Part shown: positions 34,805 to 44,372 of the stretch, in pieces
Layout of the letters: every line of letters begins with the position of its first letter
Numbering within the stretch: position 1 is the first letter of the stretch
Assembly (NCBI RefSeq): GCF_008312835.1
Contig: NZ_VSKS01000001.1
Coordinates: forward strand, 248,001-312,000
DNA from: Streptomyces marokkonensis
GTDB lineage: Bacteria; Actinomycetota; Actinomycetes; Streptomycetales; Streptomycetaceae
DNA: 64,000 nt
Reading direction: 5' to 3'
Position numbers and translations under genes: made by a program
The notes under the pieces: generated by a model
What the model saw: only the letters and a program-made list of their open reading frames with translations
What the model was told of the DNA's origin: nothing
The model's database searches: none

Positions 34805-36727
34805 GTGCCGCTGCTGACCCGCATCAGGGGACCGCGCGATCTGGACCGGCTCAGCCTGGAGGAGCTCGACCGGCTGGCCGGGGAGATCCGGACCTTCCTC
34901 GTCGACGCGGTCTCCAAGACCGGCGGCCACCTCGGCCCCAACCTCGGCGTGGTGGAGCTCACCATCGCCCTGCACCGGGTCTTCGAGTCGCCCAAGGACA
35001 AGGTGCTCTGGGACACCGGGCACCAGTCCTACGTGCACAAGCTGCTGACCGGCCGGCAGGACTTCTCCAAGCTGAAGATGAAGGGCGGCCTGTCCGGCTA
35101 CCCCTCCCAGGCCGAGTCCGAGCACGACGTCATCGAGAACAGCCACGCCTCCACCGTGCTCGGCTGGGCCGACGGCATCGCCAAGGCCAACCAGATCAAG
35201 CGGCGCGACAGCCACGTCGTCGCGGTCATCGGCGACGGCGCGCTGACCGGCGGCATGGCCTGGGAGGCGCTGAACAACATCGCCGACGCCAAGGACCGCC
35301 CGCTCGTCATCGTCGTCAACGACAACGAGCGCTCCTACTCGCCGACCATCGGCGGACTCGCCAACCACCTGGCGACCCTGCGCACCACCGACGGCTACGA
35401 GCGCTTCCTGACCCGTACCAAGGACCTCCTGGAGCGCACCCCGGTCGTCGGCCAGGCGCTCTACGACACCCTGCACGGCGCCAAGAAGGGCCTGAAGGAC
35501 TTCATCGCCCCGCAGGGCATGTTCGAGGACCTCGGCCTGAAGTACGTCGGCCCCATCGACGGCCACGACATCGAGGCGCTGGAGTCCGCGCTGGCCCGCG
35601 CCAAGCGCTTCGGCGGCCCGGTGATCGTGCACTGCCTCACCGAGAAGGGCCGCGGCTACCAGCCCGCCCTCCAGGACGAGGCGGACCGCTTCCACGCCGT
35701 CGGCAAGATCCACCCCGACACGGGCCTGCCGATCGCCACCTCGGGCGCCGACTGGACCTCCGTCTTCGGCGAGGAGATGGTCAGGCTCGGCGAGGAGCGC
35801 GAGGACGTCGTCGCCATCACCGCCGCGATGCTCCAGCCGGTCGGCCTCGACAAGTTCGCCAAGCGCTTCCCCGACCGGGTCTACGACGTCGGCATCGCCG
35901 AGCAGCACGGCGCCGTCTCCGCCGCGGGCCTGGCCCACGCCGGGGTGCACCCCGTCTTCGCCGTGTACGCCACCTTCCTGAACCGCGCCTTCGACCAGGT
36001 GCTGATGGACGTGGCCCTGCACAAGTGCGGCGTGACGTTCGTGCTCGACCGGGCCGGCGTCACCGGCACCGACGGCGCCTCCCACAACGGCATGTGGGAC
36101 ATGTCGATCCTCCAGGTCGTCCCCGGGCTGCGGCTGGCCGCCCCGCGCGACGCCGACCAGGTCCGCGCCCAGCTGCGCGAGGCCGTCGACGTCGAGGACG
36201 CCCCCACCGTGGTCCGGTTCTCCAAGGGCGCCGTCGGGCCCGCCGTGCCCGCCGTGGGCCGCGTCGGCGGCATGGACGTCCTGCGCGAGCCCGGCACCGA
36301 CGCCCCCGACGTCCTGCTGGTGTCCGTGGGCGCCCTCGCCCCCATGTGCCTGGAGATCGCCGCCCTCCTCGACCGGCAGGGCATCTCCACCACCGTCGTC
36401 GACCCGCGCTGGGTCAAGCCCGTCGACGAGGCGATGGCGCCGCTCGCCGAGAAGCACCGCGTCGTCGTCACCGTGGAGGACAACTCCCGCGTCGGCGGTG
36501 TCGGCTCCACGATCGCCCAGGCGCTGCGCGACGCCGGCGTGGACGTACCGCTGCGCGACTTCGGCATCCCGCCGCGCTTCCTCGACCACGCCTCCCGCGC
36601 CGAGGTCATGGCAGAGATCGGCCTGACCGCCCCCGACATCGCCCGCCAGGTCACCGGCCTGGTGGCGAAGCTCGACGGGCGGTACGAGCGGTCGTCCGTC
36701 GACGCGGTGGAGCCGGCCCGCGACTGA
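34805..36727 (+). CDS. dxs: 1-deoxy-D-xylulose-5-phosphate synthase
   Basis: 640 residues from GTG 34805 (AAGGAGG upstream). It joins pyruvate and glyceraldehyde 3-phosphate, using thiamine diphosphate, to start the MEP isoprenoid pathway. The TPP-binding motif is [16 protein letters not shown]. The Pyr domain has [20 protein letters not shown], and the transketolase C-domain follows. Length and motifs are normal. It is monocistronic with a strong terminator. The proximity to xylose uptake genes is probably incidental: despite the name, the substrate is not xylose. Confidence 0.96.
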   Translation: MPLLTRIRGPRDLDRLSLEELDRLAGEIRTFLVDAVSKTGGHLGPNLGVVELTIALHRVFESPKDKVLWDTGHQSYVHKLLTGRQDFSKLKMKGGLSGYPSQAESEHDVIENSHASTVLGWADGIAKANQIKRRDSHVVAVIGDGALTGGMAWEALNNIADAKDRPLVIVVNDNERSYSPTIGGLANHLATLRTTDGYERFLTRTKDLLERTPVVGQALYDTLHGAKKGLKDFIAPQGMFEDLGLKYVGPIDGHDIEALESALARAKRFGGPVIVHCLTEKGRGYQPALQDEADRFHAVGKIHPDTGLPIATSGADWTSVFGEEMVRLGEEREDVVAITAAMLQPVGLDKFAKRFPDRVYDVGIAEQHGAVSAAGLAHAGVHPVFAVYATFLNRAFDQVLMDVALHKCGVTFVLDRAGVTGTDGASHNGMWDMSILQVVPGLRLAAPRDADQVRAQLREAVDVEDAPTVVRFSKGAVGPAVPAVGRVGGMDVLREPGTDAPDVLLVSVGALAPMCLEIAALLDRQGISTTVVDPRWVKPVDEAMAPLAEKHRVVVTVEDNSRVGGVGSTIAQALRDAGVDVPLRDFGIPPRFLDHASRAEVMAEIGLTAPDIARQVTGLVAKLDGRYERSSVDAVEPARD

Positions 36728-36748
36728 CGGACGCCCACACGTCGCCCG

Positions 36749-36793
36749 GACGGGCCGCGCGTGCCACTGTGAGAGTGGCGCGCGCGGCCCGTC
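36749..36793 (+). terminator. Strong terminator of dxs
   Basis: A nearly perfect 20-bp stem with one mismatch: 36749-36768 pairs with 36774-36793 over the loop GTGAG. It begins 22 bp past the dxs stop. Confidence 0.85.
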
Positions 36794-36874
36794 TGCGTGA
36801 ATGCGCCCGCGCCGGGGCATACGAGCTACGCCCCCTCTCGATCATGTCGAGGACGACAAGCGTGGGAGGTACCC

Positions 36875-38377
36875 GTGACAAGCCCCCTCTTCCGGACGAA
36901 GAAGGTAGAGCAGTCCATCCGCGACACCGAGGAACCCGAGCACGCGCTCAAGAAATCGCTGTCCGCGCTGGATCTGACCGTCTTCGGCGTCGGTGTCATC
37001 ATCGGCACCGGCATCTTCGTCCTCACCGGTACGGTCGCGAAGAACAACGCGGGGCCGGCCACGGCCCTGGCCTTCGTGGTGGCCGGTGTCGTCTGCGCGC
37101 TCGCCGCGCTCTGCTACGCCGAGTTCGCCTCCACCGTCCCGGTGGCGGGTTCCGCCTACACGTTCTCCTACGCCTCCCTGGGTGAACTGCCCGCGTGGAT
37201 CATCGGCTGGGACCTGGTCCTGGAGTTCGCGCTCGGCACGGCGGTGGTGGCCGTCGGCTGGTCGGGCTACATCCAGTCGCTCATGGACAACGCGGGCTGG
37301 GAGATGCCCGCCGCGCTGGGCAGCCGAGAGGGCTCCGACATCTTCGGGTTCGACATCCTCGCCGCCGCCCTGGTGCTGGTGCTGACCGGCATCCTCGTCC
37401 TCGGCATGAAGCTGTCCGCCCGCGTCACCTCGATCGTCGTCGCGATCAAGGTGACCGTGGTCCTCGTGGTGATCATCGCGGGGGCCTTCTTCATCACCGC
37501 CGACAACTACGACCCGTTCATCCCGGACTCCAAGCCGGTACCCGCGGGTGACAGCCTCAATTCCCCGCTCATCCAGCTGATGTTCGGCTGGGCCCCGGCG
37601 AACTTCGGCGTGATGGGCATCTTCACCGCCGCCTCGGTGGTGTTCTTCGCGTTCATCGGCTTCGACATCGTCGCCACGGCCGCCGAGGAGACGAAGAACC
37701 CGCAGCGCGACATGCCCCGCGGCATCCTCGGCTCCCTGTTCATCTGCACCGTGCTGTACGTCCTGGTGTCGATCGTCGTCACCGGCATGCAGAACTACCG
37801 GGACCTGTCCGTGGACGCCCCACTCGCGGACGCCTTCAAGGCCACCGGGCATCCCTGGTACGCGGGCTTCATCAGCTTCGGCGCCGCCGTCGGCCTGACG
37901 ACCGTCTGCATGATCCTGCTGCTCGGCCAGACCCGGGTCTTCTTCGCGATGAGCCGCGACGGACTGCTGCCCCGGTTCTTCTCCCGGGTCCACCCCCGGT
38001 TCAGGACGCCGCACCGGCCGACCATCCTGCTCGGTGTCGCCATCGCGGTCCTCGCCGGTTTCACCCCGCTGAACGAGCTGGCCGCGCTGGTGAACATCGG
38101 CACGCTCTTCGCCTTCGTCATCGTCGCGATCAGCGTGATCATCCTGCGCAGGACCCGGCCCGACCTGCACCGGTCGTTCCGCACCCCTTGGGTGCCCGTC
38201 CTGCCGATCGTGTCGGTCGCCGCCTCCCTGTGGCTGATGCTGAACCTGCCCGCCGAGACCTGGGTCCGGTTCGGGATCTGGATGGCGATCGGCATCGTCG
38301 TCTACTTCCTCTACAGCCGCACCCACAGCCGTATGGCCCGCACCCCGGAGGAAACCCCCGCCCCGCCCGGCCGCTGA
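36875..38377 (+). CDS. APC-superfamily cationic amino acid permease
   Basis: 500 residues from GTG 36875 (GGGAGGT upstream), with about twelve membrane segments. The family opening is LKKSLSALDLTVFGVGVIIGTGIFVLTG, shortened here to its core GVIIGTGIFVLTG. The long loop after segment 8 carries AAEETKNPQRDMPRGIL, and the second half VFFAMSRDGLLPRFFSRVHP, all typical of the CAT (TC 2.A.3.3) branch. The substrate is likely a cationic or branched amino acid; the sequence does not decide. Monocistronic, convergent with the NYN gene. Confidence 0.9.
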   Translation: MTSPLFRTKKVEQSIRDTEEPEHALKKSLSALDLTVFGVGVIIGTGIFVLTGTVAKNNAGPATALAFVVAGVVCALAALCYAEFASTVPVAGSAYTFSYASLGELPAWIIGWDLVLEFALGTAVVAVGWSGYIQSLMDNAGWEMPAALGSREGSDIFGFDILAAALVLVLTGILVLGMKLSARVTSIVVAIKVTVVLVVIIAGAFFITADNYDPFIPDSKPVPAGDSLNSPLIQLMFGWAPANFGVMGIFTAASVVFFAFIGFDIVATAAEETKNPQRDMPRGILGSLFICTVLYVLVSIVVTGMQNYRDLSVDAPLADAFKATGHPWYAGFISFGAAVGLTTVCMILLLGQTRVFFAMSRDGLLPRFFSRVHPRFRTPHRPTILLGVAIAVLAGFTPLNELAALVNIGTLFAFVIVAISVIILRRTRPDLHRSFRTPWVPVLPIVSVAASLWLMLNLPAETWVRFGIWMAIGIVVYFLYSRTHSRMARTPEETPAPPGR

Positions 38378-38388
38378 CCACGCCTCCC

Positions 38389-38426
38389 CGGCCCCGTGCC
38401 CCCCGCCCGACGGGGACACGGGGCCG
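38389..38426. terminator. Bidirectional terminator between the permease and NYN genes
   Basis: CGGCCCCGTG (38389-38398) pairs with CACGGGGCCG (38417-38426), with additional CCCC/GGGG pairing inside the loop. Confidence 0.7.
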
Positions 38427-38452
38427 ACCCGTGTGCCCGGTGGGTGCCGGAG

Positions 38453-38824
38453 TCAGGGGCGTACCGTGCGGGGACCCGTGACCTCCGCGCCCAGGGACGT
38501 CACCCTGCGGCGCAGCTCGCGGTCCGCCGTCACGACGAGGACCGGTCGGTCCCCGGCCCCGGCCACCAGCGCGACCACGCGGTCGTCGCCGCTGCCCGGG
38601 GCCGGGTCCACCCGGACGCCCGGCACCGGCTCCACCCCGCGGGCGGCCCCCTCCACCACCAGGACGATCTCCACCGGGCCGGGGTGGCCGGGCAGTCCGT
38701 CCGCGGCCAGCCGGTCGCGGAGGCGTTCCGCGGCGCCCCGGCGGTCCCGCCACCATCCGTCGGGCACCGACCCGACGACATTCGCGGCGTCGACGATCAC
38801 GAGCAGCTCGGCGGTGTCGTTCAT
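38453..38824 (-). CDS. NYN/PIN-like domain protein (putative ribonuclease)
   Basis: 123 residues from ATG 38824. The opening LLVIVDAANVVGSVPDGWW, the GSGDDRVVAL acidic turn and the LVVTADRELRRRV segment are the conserved strands and metal-binding aspartates of the NYN (YacP-like PIN) fold. It is probably a small RNase acting in RNA turnover. The divergent neighbour starts 68 bp away. Confidence 0.8.
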   Translation of the reverse strand: MNDTAELLVIVDAANVVGSVPDGWWRDRRGAAERLRDRLAADGLPGHPGPVEIVLVVEGAARGVEPVPGVRVDPAPGSGDDRVVALVAGAGDRPVLVVTADRELRRRVTSLGAEVTGPRTVRP

Positions 38825-38892
38825 GCGGCCAGGGTCCCACGCGGGGGCCGCCCCGCCCGCGCCCCGCGCACCGCCTTGCATAAGGTGAAGTG

Positions 38893-39909
38893 GTGAACGG
38901 CGACTGGCTCCTCCGCGGCCGCGACGGCCGCCTCACCGTCTACCTGCCGTCGGACGACGCCGTCCTGTGCCGCGCGGAACTCGCCCCCGGCGGTGCCTGG
39001 GAGGCACCCCGCAGGATCGGCGGCGACCAGAGACTGCGCCCGGGACCCGCCGTCGGCCAGGGCGCCGACGGCTACGCCCACCTGGTCGCCTGGCGGCCCA
39101 CGGCGAACGGCGAGTCCGGCCTGGTGCACTCCACCCACTTCCGTCCCCGGCTCGCCCCGCTGGACTGGGTCCCCGTCGGGCACCCCGGCAAGAAGGGCGA
39201 CCGCACCGGCACACCGGCCGTCGCCGTCGACGACCGGGGACGCGCTCATGTCTTCGTCCGCACCAGGGGCGGCGGGGTGAGCGTGTTCGCCCAGCGGGAG
39301 AAGGGCGGCTGGGAGCCGTGGGCGGACCTCGGGGGAGAGGACGTCCACGAGCAACTCACGGCCGTGACGGGGGAGTCGGGCCGCGTCGAGCTGTACGCGG
39401 CCGTCCCGGGCGGCATCCTGCACTGGCGTCAGGAGGAACCCGGCAAGCAGCCCGTCCGGGCGGGGGGCGTCGACGTGCCCGTACAGCCGGGCACCCTGCG
39501 CGCGCTGGCCACCTCCGCCGGGCGCGCCACCCTCTTCTTCACCGACGAGCGCGGTGAGCTGTGTGCCTGGCGCCCCGGGGACGAGCCGGTGTTCCTGGTC
39601 GCCGCGGCCGGCCCCGGCCCGGTCTCCGCCGTGCGCTGCGACATCGAGGGCCACGACTGCACCGTGCTCGCCCAGCGTTCGGCGAGCGGCCGCGTCGCGT
39701 TCGCCGCGTACCCCACCGAGCGGGAGCCGGCCGGCGCCTGGTGGACCGAGTCCGGTCCCCAACTGCCCGCCGACGCCACGGTGTCCGTCGCCCTCGACGA
39801 GCACGGCGAGGTCGTCGCGGCCTCCCACGCCCCGTCCACCGGCACCCTCCTGCTCACCCGCCGCAAGGACGAACCGGGGCTGGCCCTGCGGGCATGGCGG
39901 GAGATCTGA
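38893..39909 (+). CDS. Hypothetical protein with beta-propeller-like repeats
   Basis: 338 residues, no signal peptide. GTG 38893 has AAGG six bases upstream; a second GTG is directly before it at 38890. The sequence cycles through Gly/Asp/Trp-rich strands (WLLRGRDGRLTVYL, AHLVAWRPT, AHVFVRTRGGGVSVFAQRE, LYAAVPGGILHW, TLFFTDERGELCAW). This implies a five- to seven-bladed propeller, similar in feel to the PLL-lectin/sialidase-like proteins. No catalytic motif seen. Its stop is 4 bp from that of the convergent LCP gene. Confidence 0.7.
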   Translation: MNGDWLLRGRDGRLTVYLPSDDAVLCRAELAPGGAWEAPRRIGGDQRLRPGPAVGQGADGYAHLVAWRPTANGESGLVHSTHFRPRLAPLDWVPVGHPGKKGDRTGTPAVAVDDRGRAHVFVRTRGGGVSVFAQREKGGWEPWADLGGEDVHEQLTAVTGESGRVELYAAVPGGILHWRQEEPGKQPVRAGGVDVPVQPGTLRALATSAGRATLFFTDERGELCAWRPGDEPVFLVAAAGPGPVSAVRCDIEGHDCTVLAQRSASGRVAFAAYPTEREPAGAWWTESGPQLPADATVSVALDEHGEVVAASHAPSTGTLLLTRRKDEPGLALRAWREI

Positions 39910-39912
39910 ACG

Positions 39913-41001
39913 TCAGCCGCGCGCCGGGGACTTCCGTACCGACTCCGGTATCTCCGCGTCCGTGCGGATCGCCTCCCACAGCCGGGACACCAGGGGCTCC
40001 ACCGCCACCACCCGGTTGGGGTCGGCCCGGTCGTACTCCACCGGCAGCATGACCGTGTCCATCGCCGCGGGGTCGATGCCCTCCAGGCTCTGCCCGAACT
40101 CGGCCAGCGCGGTGAGCGAGGCCAGCTCGGAGTCGGTGGTCAGCGACTCGGTCAGCCGGTCGGCGATCCGGTACAGCTTCGCCGGACTCCCCAGCAGGTC
40201 CTGCCGTTTGATCTCGGTCAGCAGCGCGCCCAGGAACTTCTGCTGGAGTTCGATCCGCCCCAGATCGCTGCCGTCGCCGTAACCGTGCCGGGTGCGCACG
40301 AACTTCAGCGCCTCGTCGCCGTTCAGCCGGTGCTCCCCGGCGTCCAGCCGCAGCCCCGAGGTGATCGGCCGCTCCAGCCGTACGGTCACTCCGCCGATCG
40401 CGTCGACGATCCCCTTGAACCCGGCGAAGTCGACCTCCACGAGATGGTCCACCCGTACGTCACTCATCTGTTCCACCGTCTTCACGGTGCACGCCGATCC
40501 GGCCTGGGCGTAGACGGAGTTGAACATCACGCGCCGGGCCGAGGGCACCACCGTGCCGTCGGGCTTCACGCACTCGGGGCGGGTGACCAGCGTGTCGCGC
40601 GGAATGCTCACCGCCACCGCCTCGGTCCGGCCTTTCGCCACGTGCACCAGCAGCGCGGTGTCGGAACGCGCCCCGCCGGGCCTGCCGCCGTCGAGCGCCG
40701 CGTTCGCCCCGGCCCGGGAGTCCGAGCCGAGCAGCAGCAGGTTCAGCGCGTCACCGGCCGCCGCCGCGCGCCGCGGGCGGTTCCTCTCGTCGCCGAGCGC
40801 GGTGTCCAGGTCGACCGCGCTCTCCTTGAGGTTGCCGTCCAGCCCCTGGTACAGCCACCATGCGGTACCGCCCGCCGCGAGGACCACCACGAGCAGCACC
40901 GGCAGGACGACCCGGCGCAGTGTTCTGCCGCGGGTACGGGTACGGGCACGCCTGCGGCTGCCGGGCCGGGGCCCGGCGTCGGGGGCGCTGGTGTGGGTCA
41001 T
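39913..41001 (-). CDS. LytR-CpsA-Psr (LCP) family cell-wall glycopolymer ligase
   Basis: 362 residues from ATG 41001 (GGAG five bases upstream). A basic cytoplasmic tail, one membrane segment (about 30-52) and an extracellular LCP domain follow. Conserved pieces are LLLLGSDSR, RSDTALLVHV, SIPRDT, EVDFAGFKGIVDAIGGV and LNGDEALKFVRTRH. LCP enzymes move undecaprenyl-linked polymers onto peptidoglycan. The next genes outward encode a uronic-acid nucleotide sugar dehydrogenase and a processive glycosyltransferase, so this may attach their product to the wall (inference). Confidence 0.92.
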   Translation of the reverse strand: MTHTSAPDAGPRPGSRRRARTRTRGRTLRRVVLPVLLVVVLAAGGTAWWLYQGLDGNLKESAVDLDTALGDERNRPRRAAAAGDALNLLLLGSDSRAGANAALDGGRPGGARSDTALLVHVAKGRTEAVAVSIPRDTLVTRPECVKPDGTVVPSARRVMFNSVYAQAGSACTVKTVEQMSDVRVDHLVEVDFAGFKGIVDAIGGVTVRLERPITSGLRLDAGEHRLNGDEALKFVRTRHGYGDGSDLGRIELQQKFLGALLTEIKRQDLLGSPAKLYRIADRLTESLTTDSELASLTALAEFGQSLEGIDPAAMDTVMLPVEYDRADPNRVVAVEPLVSRLWEAIRTDAEIPESVRKSPARG

Positions 41002-41259
41002 GTCGCTCCGGTTCACGATGACTCGGCCGTCCGGCCGGGGCTTCGGCCCGGCCGGACGGCGCTGTGGTGACAGGAGACACACAAGCCGCGCCAAGGGTTG
41101 TACAGATGTGTACGTGACAAGCCGCACTTTCTGCGGGCAAGGTGAAAAGGTGAAGGTTCTGTTAGCCTCCTCGGACTTGTTCGATTTTCTCGGGCGGCTT
41201 GTGCTGCCCGCGTCCGGCCTGTCCGTGGCCGTACAAAAACGGGGTTGGGGAATGGTGTC

Positions 41260-42531
41260 GTGAGCAGATCCTCCACGACGGATCTAGTCGTTGTCGGACT
41301 CGGTTACGTGGGGCTGCCGCTGGCCCGCTCCGCCGCCGCCGCCGGATTGAGGGTGGTGGGTCTCGACCGCAGTCGCTCCGTGGTCCAAGGGCTCAACGGG
41401 GGGCGTTCGCACGTCGACGACATCACGGACGCCGAGGTCGGCGCGATGCTCGAGCAGGGCTTCACGGCCTCCGACCGCCCCGAGGTGATCGCCGACGCGG
41501 CCGCCGTCGTCATCTGCGTGCCCACCCCGCTCACCGAGTACGGCTCCCCGGACCTCGGCGCGGTGCACGCCGCGGTGGAGGACATAGCCACCCACCTGCG
41601 GCCCGGCCACCTCGTGGTGCTGGAGTCCACCACCTACCCCGGCACCACCGACGAGGTCGTGCGGCCCCGGCTGGAGGCCGGCGGTCTGACCGTCGGCAAG
41701 GACTTCCACCTGGCGTTCTCACCCGAGCGCATCGACCCGGGAAACGCCTCCTTCGGCCTGGAGAACACCCCCAAGGTCGTCGGCGGCGTCACCGCCGACT
41801 GCACCAAGGCCGCCCGCGCCCTCTACGAGCGCTTCGTGGCCCGCGTGGTCGAGGCCAAGGGCACCCGCGAGGCCGAGATGGCCAAGCTGCTGGAGAACAC
41901 CTACCGGCACGTCAACATCGCCCTCGTCAACGAGATGTCGATGTTCTGCCGTGAGATCGGCGTCGACCTGTGGGACGCGATCCGCTGCGCCTCCACCAAG
42001 CCGTTCGGCTTCGCGCCGTTCTACCCCGGCCCCGGCGTCGGCGGTCACTGCATCCCGATCGACCCCAACTACCTCTCCTACAAGGTGCGTTCGCTGGGCA
42101 TCCCGTTCCGGTTCGTGGAGCTGGCGCAGGAGATCAACCAGCGCATGCCCGTGCACGTGGTCAACCGGGCCGCCGACCTGCTCAACGACGAGGGCAAGGC
42201 CGTGCGCGGCTCCCGCGTGCTGCTGCTCGGCGTCACCTACAAGCCGGACATCTCCGACCAGCGGGAGAGCCCGGCCATGGCGGTCGCCGAGAACCTGCTC
42301 GCGCGCGGCGCCGAACTCGCCTACTTCGACCCCCGGGTCGACGGCTGGGCGGTCGACGGCGCCCCGGTCGAGCGCGTCGACGACTACCTCGCCGGCGCCG
42401 AGGCGGCCGACCTCACCATCCTGCTCCAGCCGCACCGGGAGATAGACCTGGACCTGCTGGCCGACCGCGCGCGCAAGCTGTTCGACACCCGGGGCAAGTC
42501 CGCCGATCACCCCCGGGTGGTCAAGCTGTGA
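41260..42531 (+). CDS. UDP-N-acetylhexosamine 6-dehydrogenase (WecC/WbpA type)
   Basis: 423 residues. GTG 41260 has GGGGTTGGGG upstream and gives the Rossmann motif VVGLGYVGLPLA near the N-terminus. The catalytic segment is GVGGHCIPIDP with Cys264. In this superfamily GGHCIPxDP marks the UDP-GlcNAc/UDP-ManNAc dehydrogenases, whereas UDP-glucose dehydrogenases read GGSCFPKD. The product is therefore expected to be a HexNAc uronic acid, not glucuronic acid. It overlaps the GT2 gene by 4 bp (GTGA), pointing to a dedicated precursor supply. Upstream, 41002-41259 is a divergent promoter region with no gene. Confidence 0.88.
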   Translation: MSRSSTTDLVVVGLGYVGLPLARSAAAAGLRVVGLDRSRSVVQGLNGGRSHVDDITDAEVGAMLEQGFTASDRPEVIADAAAVVICVPTPLTEYGSPDLGAVHAAVEDIATHLRPGHLVVLESTTYPGTTDEVVRPRLEAGGLTVGKDFHLAFSPERIDPGNASFGLENTPKVVGGVTADCTKAARALYERFVARVVEAKGTREAEMAKLLENTYRHVNIALVNEMSMFCREIGVDLWDAIRCASTKPFGFAPFYPGPGVGGHCIPIDPNYLSYKVRSLGIPFRFVELAQEINQRMPVHVVNRAADLLNDEGKAVRGSRVLLLGVTYKPDISDQRESPAMAVAENLLARGAELAYFDPRVDGWAVDGAPVERVDDYLAGAEAADLTILLQPHREIDLDLLADRARKLFDTRGKSADHPRVVKL

Positions 42532-44303
42532 CCACCGAGGACACGTACATACCGGGAGCCGTCGACTCCGACGGCCGGGGGCACCGCAAACGCCGGCACC
42601 TGAAGGTCTCGTACTTCTTCTTCCTCGCGATCGCCGCGGTCATCGCCACCCGGCTCGACTCCGACTCGCTGCACCTGTACTCGATGGGCGCCATGGGCCT
42701 GCTGGCCCTGAAGATGTTCGGCGCCCTGTTCTACCGGCCCGCCAAGGCCGGCCGCGAGGAACTCGAGTACCTGGAGAACTGCTGGGTCACCGCGGTCATC
42801 CCGATCTACAACGAGGACCCGGTGATGTTCGAGCAGGGCATGCGCTCCCTGCTCGCCCAGAGCCGCCTCCCCAACGAGATCCACATCATCGACGACTGCA
42901 GCGCCGACGCCGGCGGTATCCGGGCGGCGAAGAAGCTGCGGTCCGAGTTCGAGGCCAAGGGCGTCAAGTACACCGTCAGCATCCAGCCCGAGAACAAGGG
43001 CAAGCGCGAGGCCCTCGCGCTGGGCTTCGAGGCGGCGCCGTACTCCGACATCTTCCTCTGCGTCGACTCCGACACCGTGCTCTCCCGGGACACCGTGCGC
43101 GAGCTGCTGCTGCCGCTGGCCGACGAGAAGATCATGGCCTCCACGGGCATGGTGCTCGCGCTCAACCACGACAGCAACATCTTCACGCGCCTGCAGGACC
43201 TCCGCTACGGCAACTCCTTCCTCTTCGAGCGGGCCGCCTACTCGCGGCTGAAGTCCGTGCTCTGCTGCTGCGGCGCCCTCTCGGCGTACCGCGGCACCCT
43301 GGTGCGCAAGTACCTGCCGGACTTCCTCAACCAGCAGTTCCTGGGCAAGCCGGCCGTCTTCGGTGACGACCGCCGCATGACCAACTACTGCCTGATGGAA
43401 GGCCAGGTGGTCTTCCAGGAGACCGCCGTCGGCTACACCGCCGTCCCCGAGAAGCTGCCGCACTTCCTGCGCCAGCAGGTCCGCTGGAACAAGTCCTTCT
43501 TCCGCGAGTCCCTGTGGGCCTTCCGGCACCAGAAGAAGTACCGCCCGGCGTTCTGGCTGACGTGCATGGAGCTCGGCCTGTGGCTGGTCTTCGGCACGGC
43601 CATGTTCTACTCGATGGTCATCCTGCCGATCATGGAGCCGGCCCGGTTCGTCGACCACATCGGCGACTACGCGCTGTTCATGGTGCTCATGGGCTACCTG
43701 CGCAACGTCCGCTACCTCGACTTCCCGCGGCGCGGCATGGGCTTCGTGAGGCGGTTCGGCATGTTCCTGCTGGCTCCGCTGTACGGCCTGATCCAGCTCT
43801 TCCTGCTGACCCCGCTGCGCTTCTACGCCCTGCTCACCCTGCACAAGGGCAGCTGGGGCACGCGCCAGGCCGGTGTCGAGGTGTCGGTGGGCGGCGACCA
43901 CGAGGCCGACATGACGGAGATCTGGGAGGAAGAGGACCCGTACTCCGACAAGAAGGTCACCGAGACGCTCCAGCTCATGCGCCTGGAGGGCGTGGCCCTG
44001 CGCACCCGGCCCCGCGCGGCCTACATCCCCAGCCAGCCGCAGCCGCTGCCCGGCTACGACGAGGAGCACCACCAGAACGTGCCGCAGCAGCCCGTCAGCT
44101 GGGGCACCCCGGAGCCGGCCCACCAGGGCGGGCAGCAGTGGCAGGGCGGCCACGGGGACCCGTACCAGCAGCAGCAGCCGTACCCGCCGCAGCAGTACCC
44201 GCCGCAGCAGTACCCGCAGGGCCAGGGCTACGGCCGTGACGGCCGCCAGGGCGGCTACCAGAACCCCGACTGGCCGCAGAACGGCCAGGGCGGCGGCTGG
44301 TAG
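42528..44303 (+). CDS. Processive GT2 glycosyltransferase, hyaluronan-synthase-like
   Basis: 591 residues from GTG 42528. A cytoplasmic leader and one or two N-terminal membrane segments (about 27-65) precede the GT2 catalytic domain with AVIPIYNEDP, IDDCSADAG, the metal-binding CVDSD, the acceptor-side GDDRR and the processivity motif QQVRW. Four or five C-terminal membrane segments follow (about 345-445). The last 130 residues are disordered and Gln/Tyr/Pro/Gly-rich with PPQQY repeats. The architecture is that of HasA/NodC-type synthases that polymerise and export in one step. With the coupled UDP-HexNAc dehydrogenase, the polymer probably contains HexNAc uronic acid. Confidence 0.88.
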   Translation: MTTEDTYIPGAVDSDGRGHRKRRHLKVSYFFFLAIAAVIATRLDSDSLHLYSMGAMGLLALKMFGALFYRPAKAGREELEYLENCWVTAVIPIYNEDPVMFEQGMRSLLAQSRLPNEIHIIDDCSADAGGIRAAKKLRSEFEAKGVKYTVSIQPENKGKREALALGFEAAPYSDIFLCVDSDTVLSRDTVRELLLPLADEKIMASTGMVLALNHDSNIFTRLQDLRYGNSFLFERAAYSRLKSVLCCCGALSAYRGTLVRKYLPDFLNQQFLGKPAVFGDDRRMTNYCLMEGQVVFQETAVGYTAVPEKLPHFLRQQVRWNKSFFRESLWAFRHQKKYRPAFWLTCMELGLWLVFGTAMFYSMVILPIMEPARFVDHIGDYALFMVLMGYLRNVRYLDFPRRGMGFVRRFGMFLLAPLYGLIQLFLLTPLRFYALLTLHKGSWGTRQAGVEVSVGGDHEADMTEIWEEEDPYSDKKVTETLQLMRLEGVALRTRPRAAYIPSQPQPLPGYDEEHHQNVPQQPVSWGTPEPAHQGGQQWQGGHGDPYQQQQPYPPQQYPPQQYPQGQGYGRDGRQGGYQNPDWPQNGQGGGW

Positions 44304-44318
44304 ACCCGGGCGCGTACT

Positions 44319-44362
44319 ACGACGGAAGGGGGGCGGCCGCATGGCCGCCCCCCTTCCGTCGT
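44319..44362. terminator. Perfect 20-bp bidirectional terminator
   Basis: 44319-44338 is the exact complement of 44343-44362, loop GCAT. It ends both the dehydrogenase-GT2 operon and the GH16-deacetylase operon. Confidence 0.9.
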
Positions 44363-44372
44363 GTCCGGGTGC

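Noticed and set aside
34805-36727. dxs as part of a xylose catabolic operon
   Set aside because: A terminator separates it from xylH, and its product name only resembles xylulose; the enzyme belongs to the isoprenoid pathway.
41260-42531. UDP-glucose 6-dehydrogenase (hyaluronan-type precursor supply)
   Set aside because: The catalytic segment is GGHCIPIDP, the UDP-HexNAc type, and not the GGSCFPKD type of UDP-glucose dehydrogenases.
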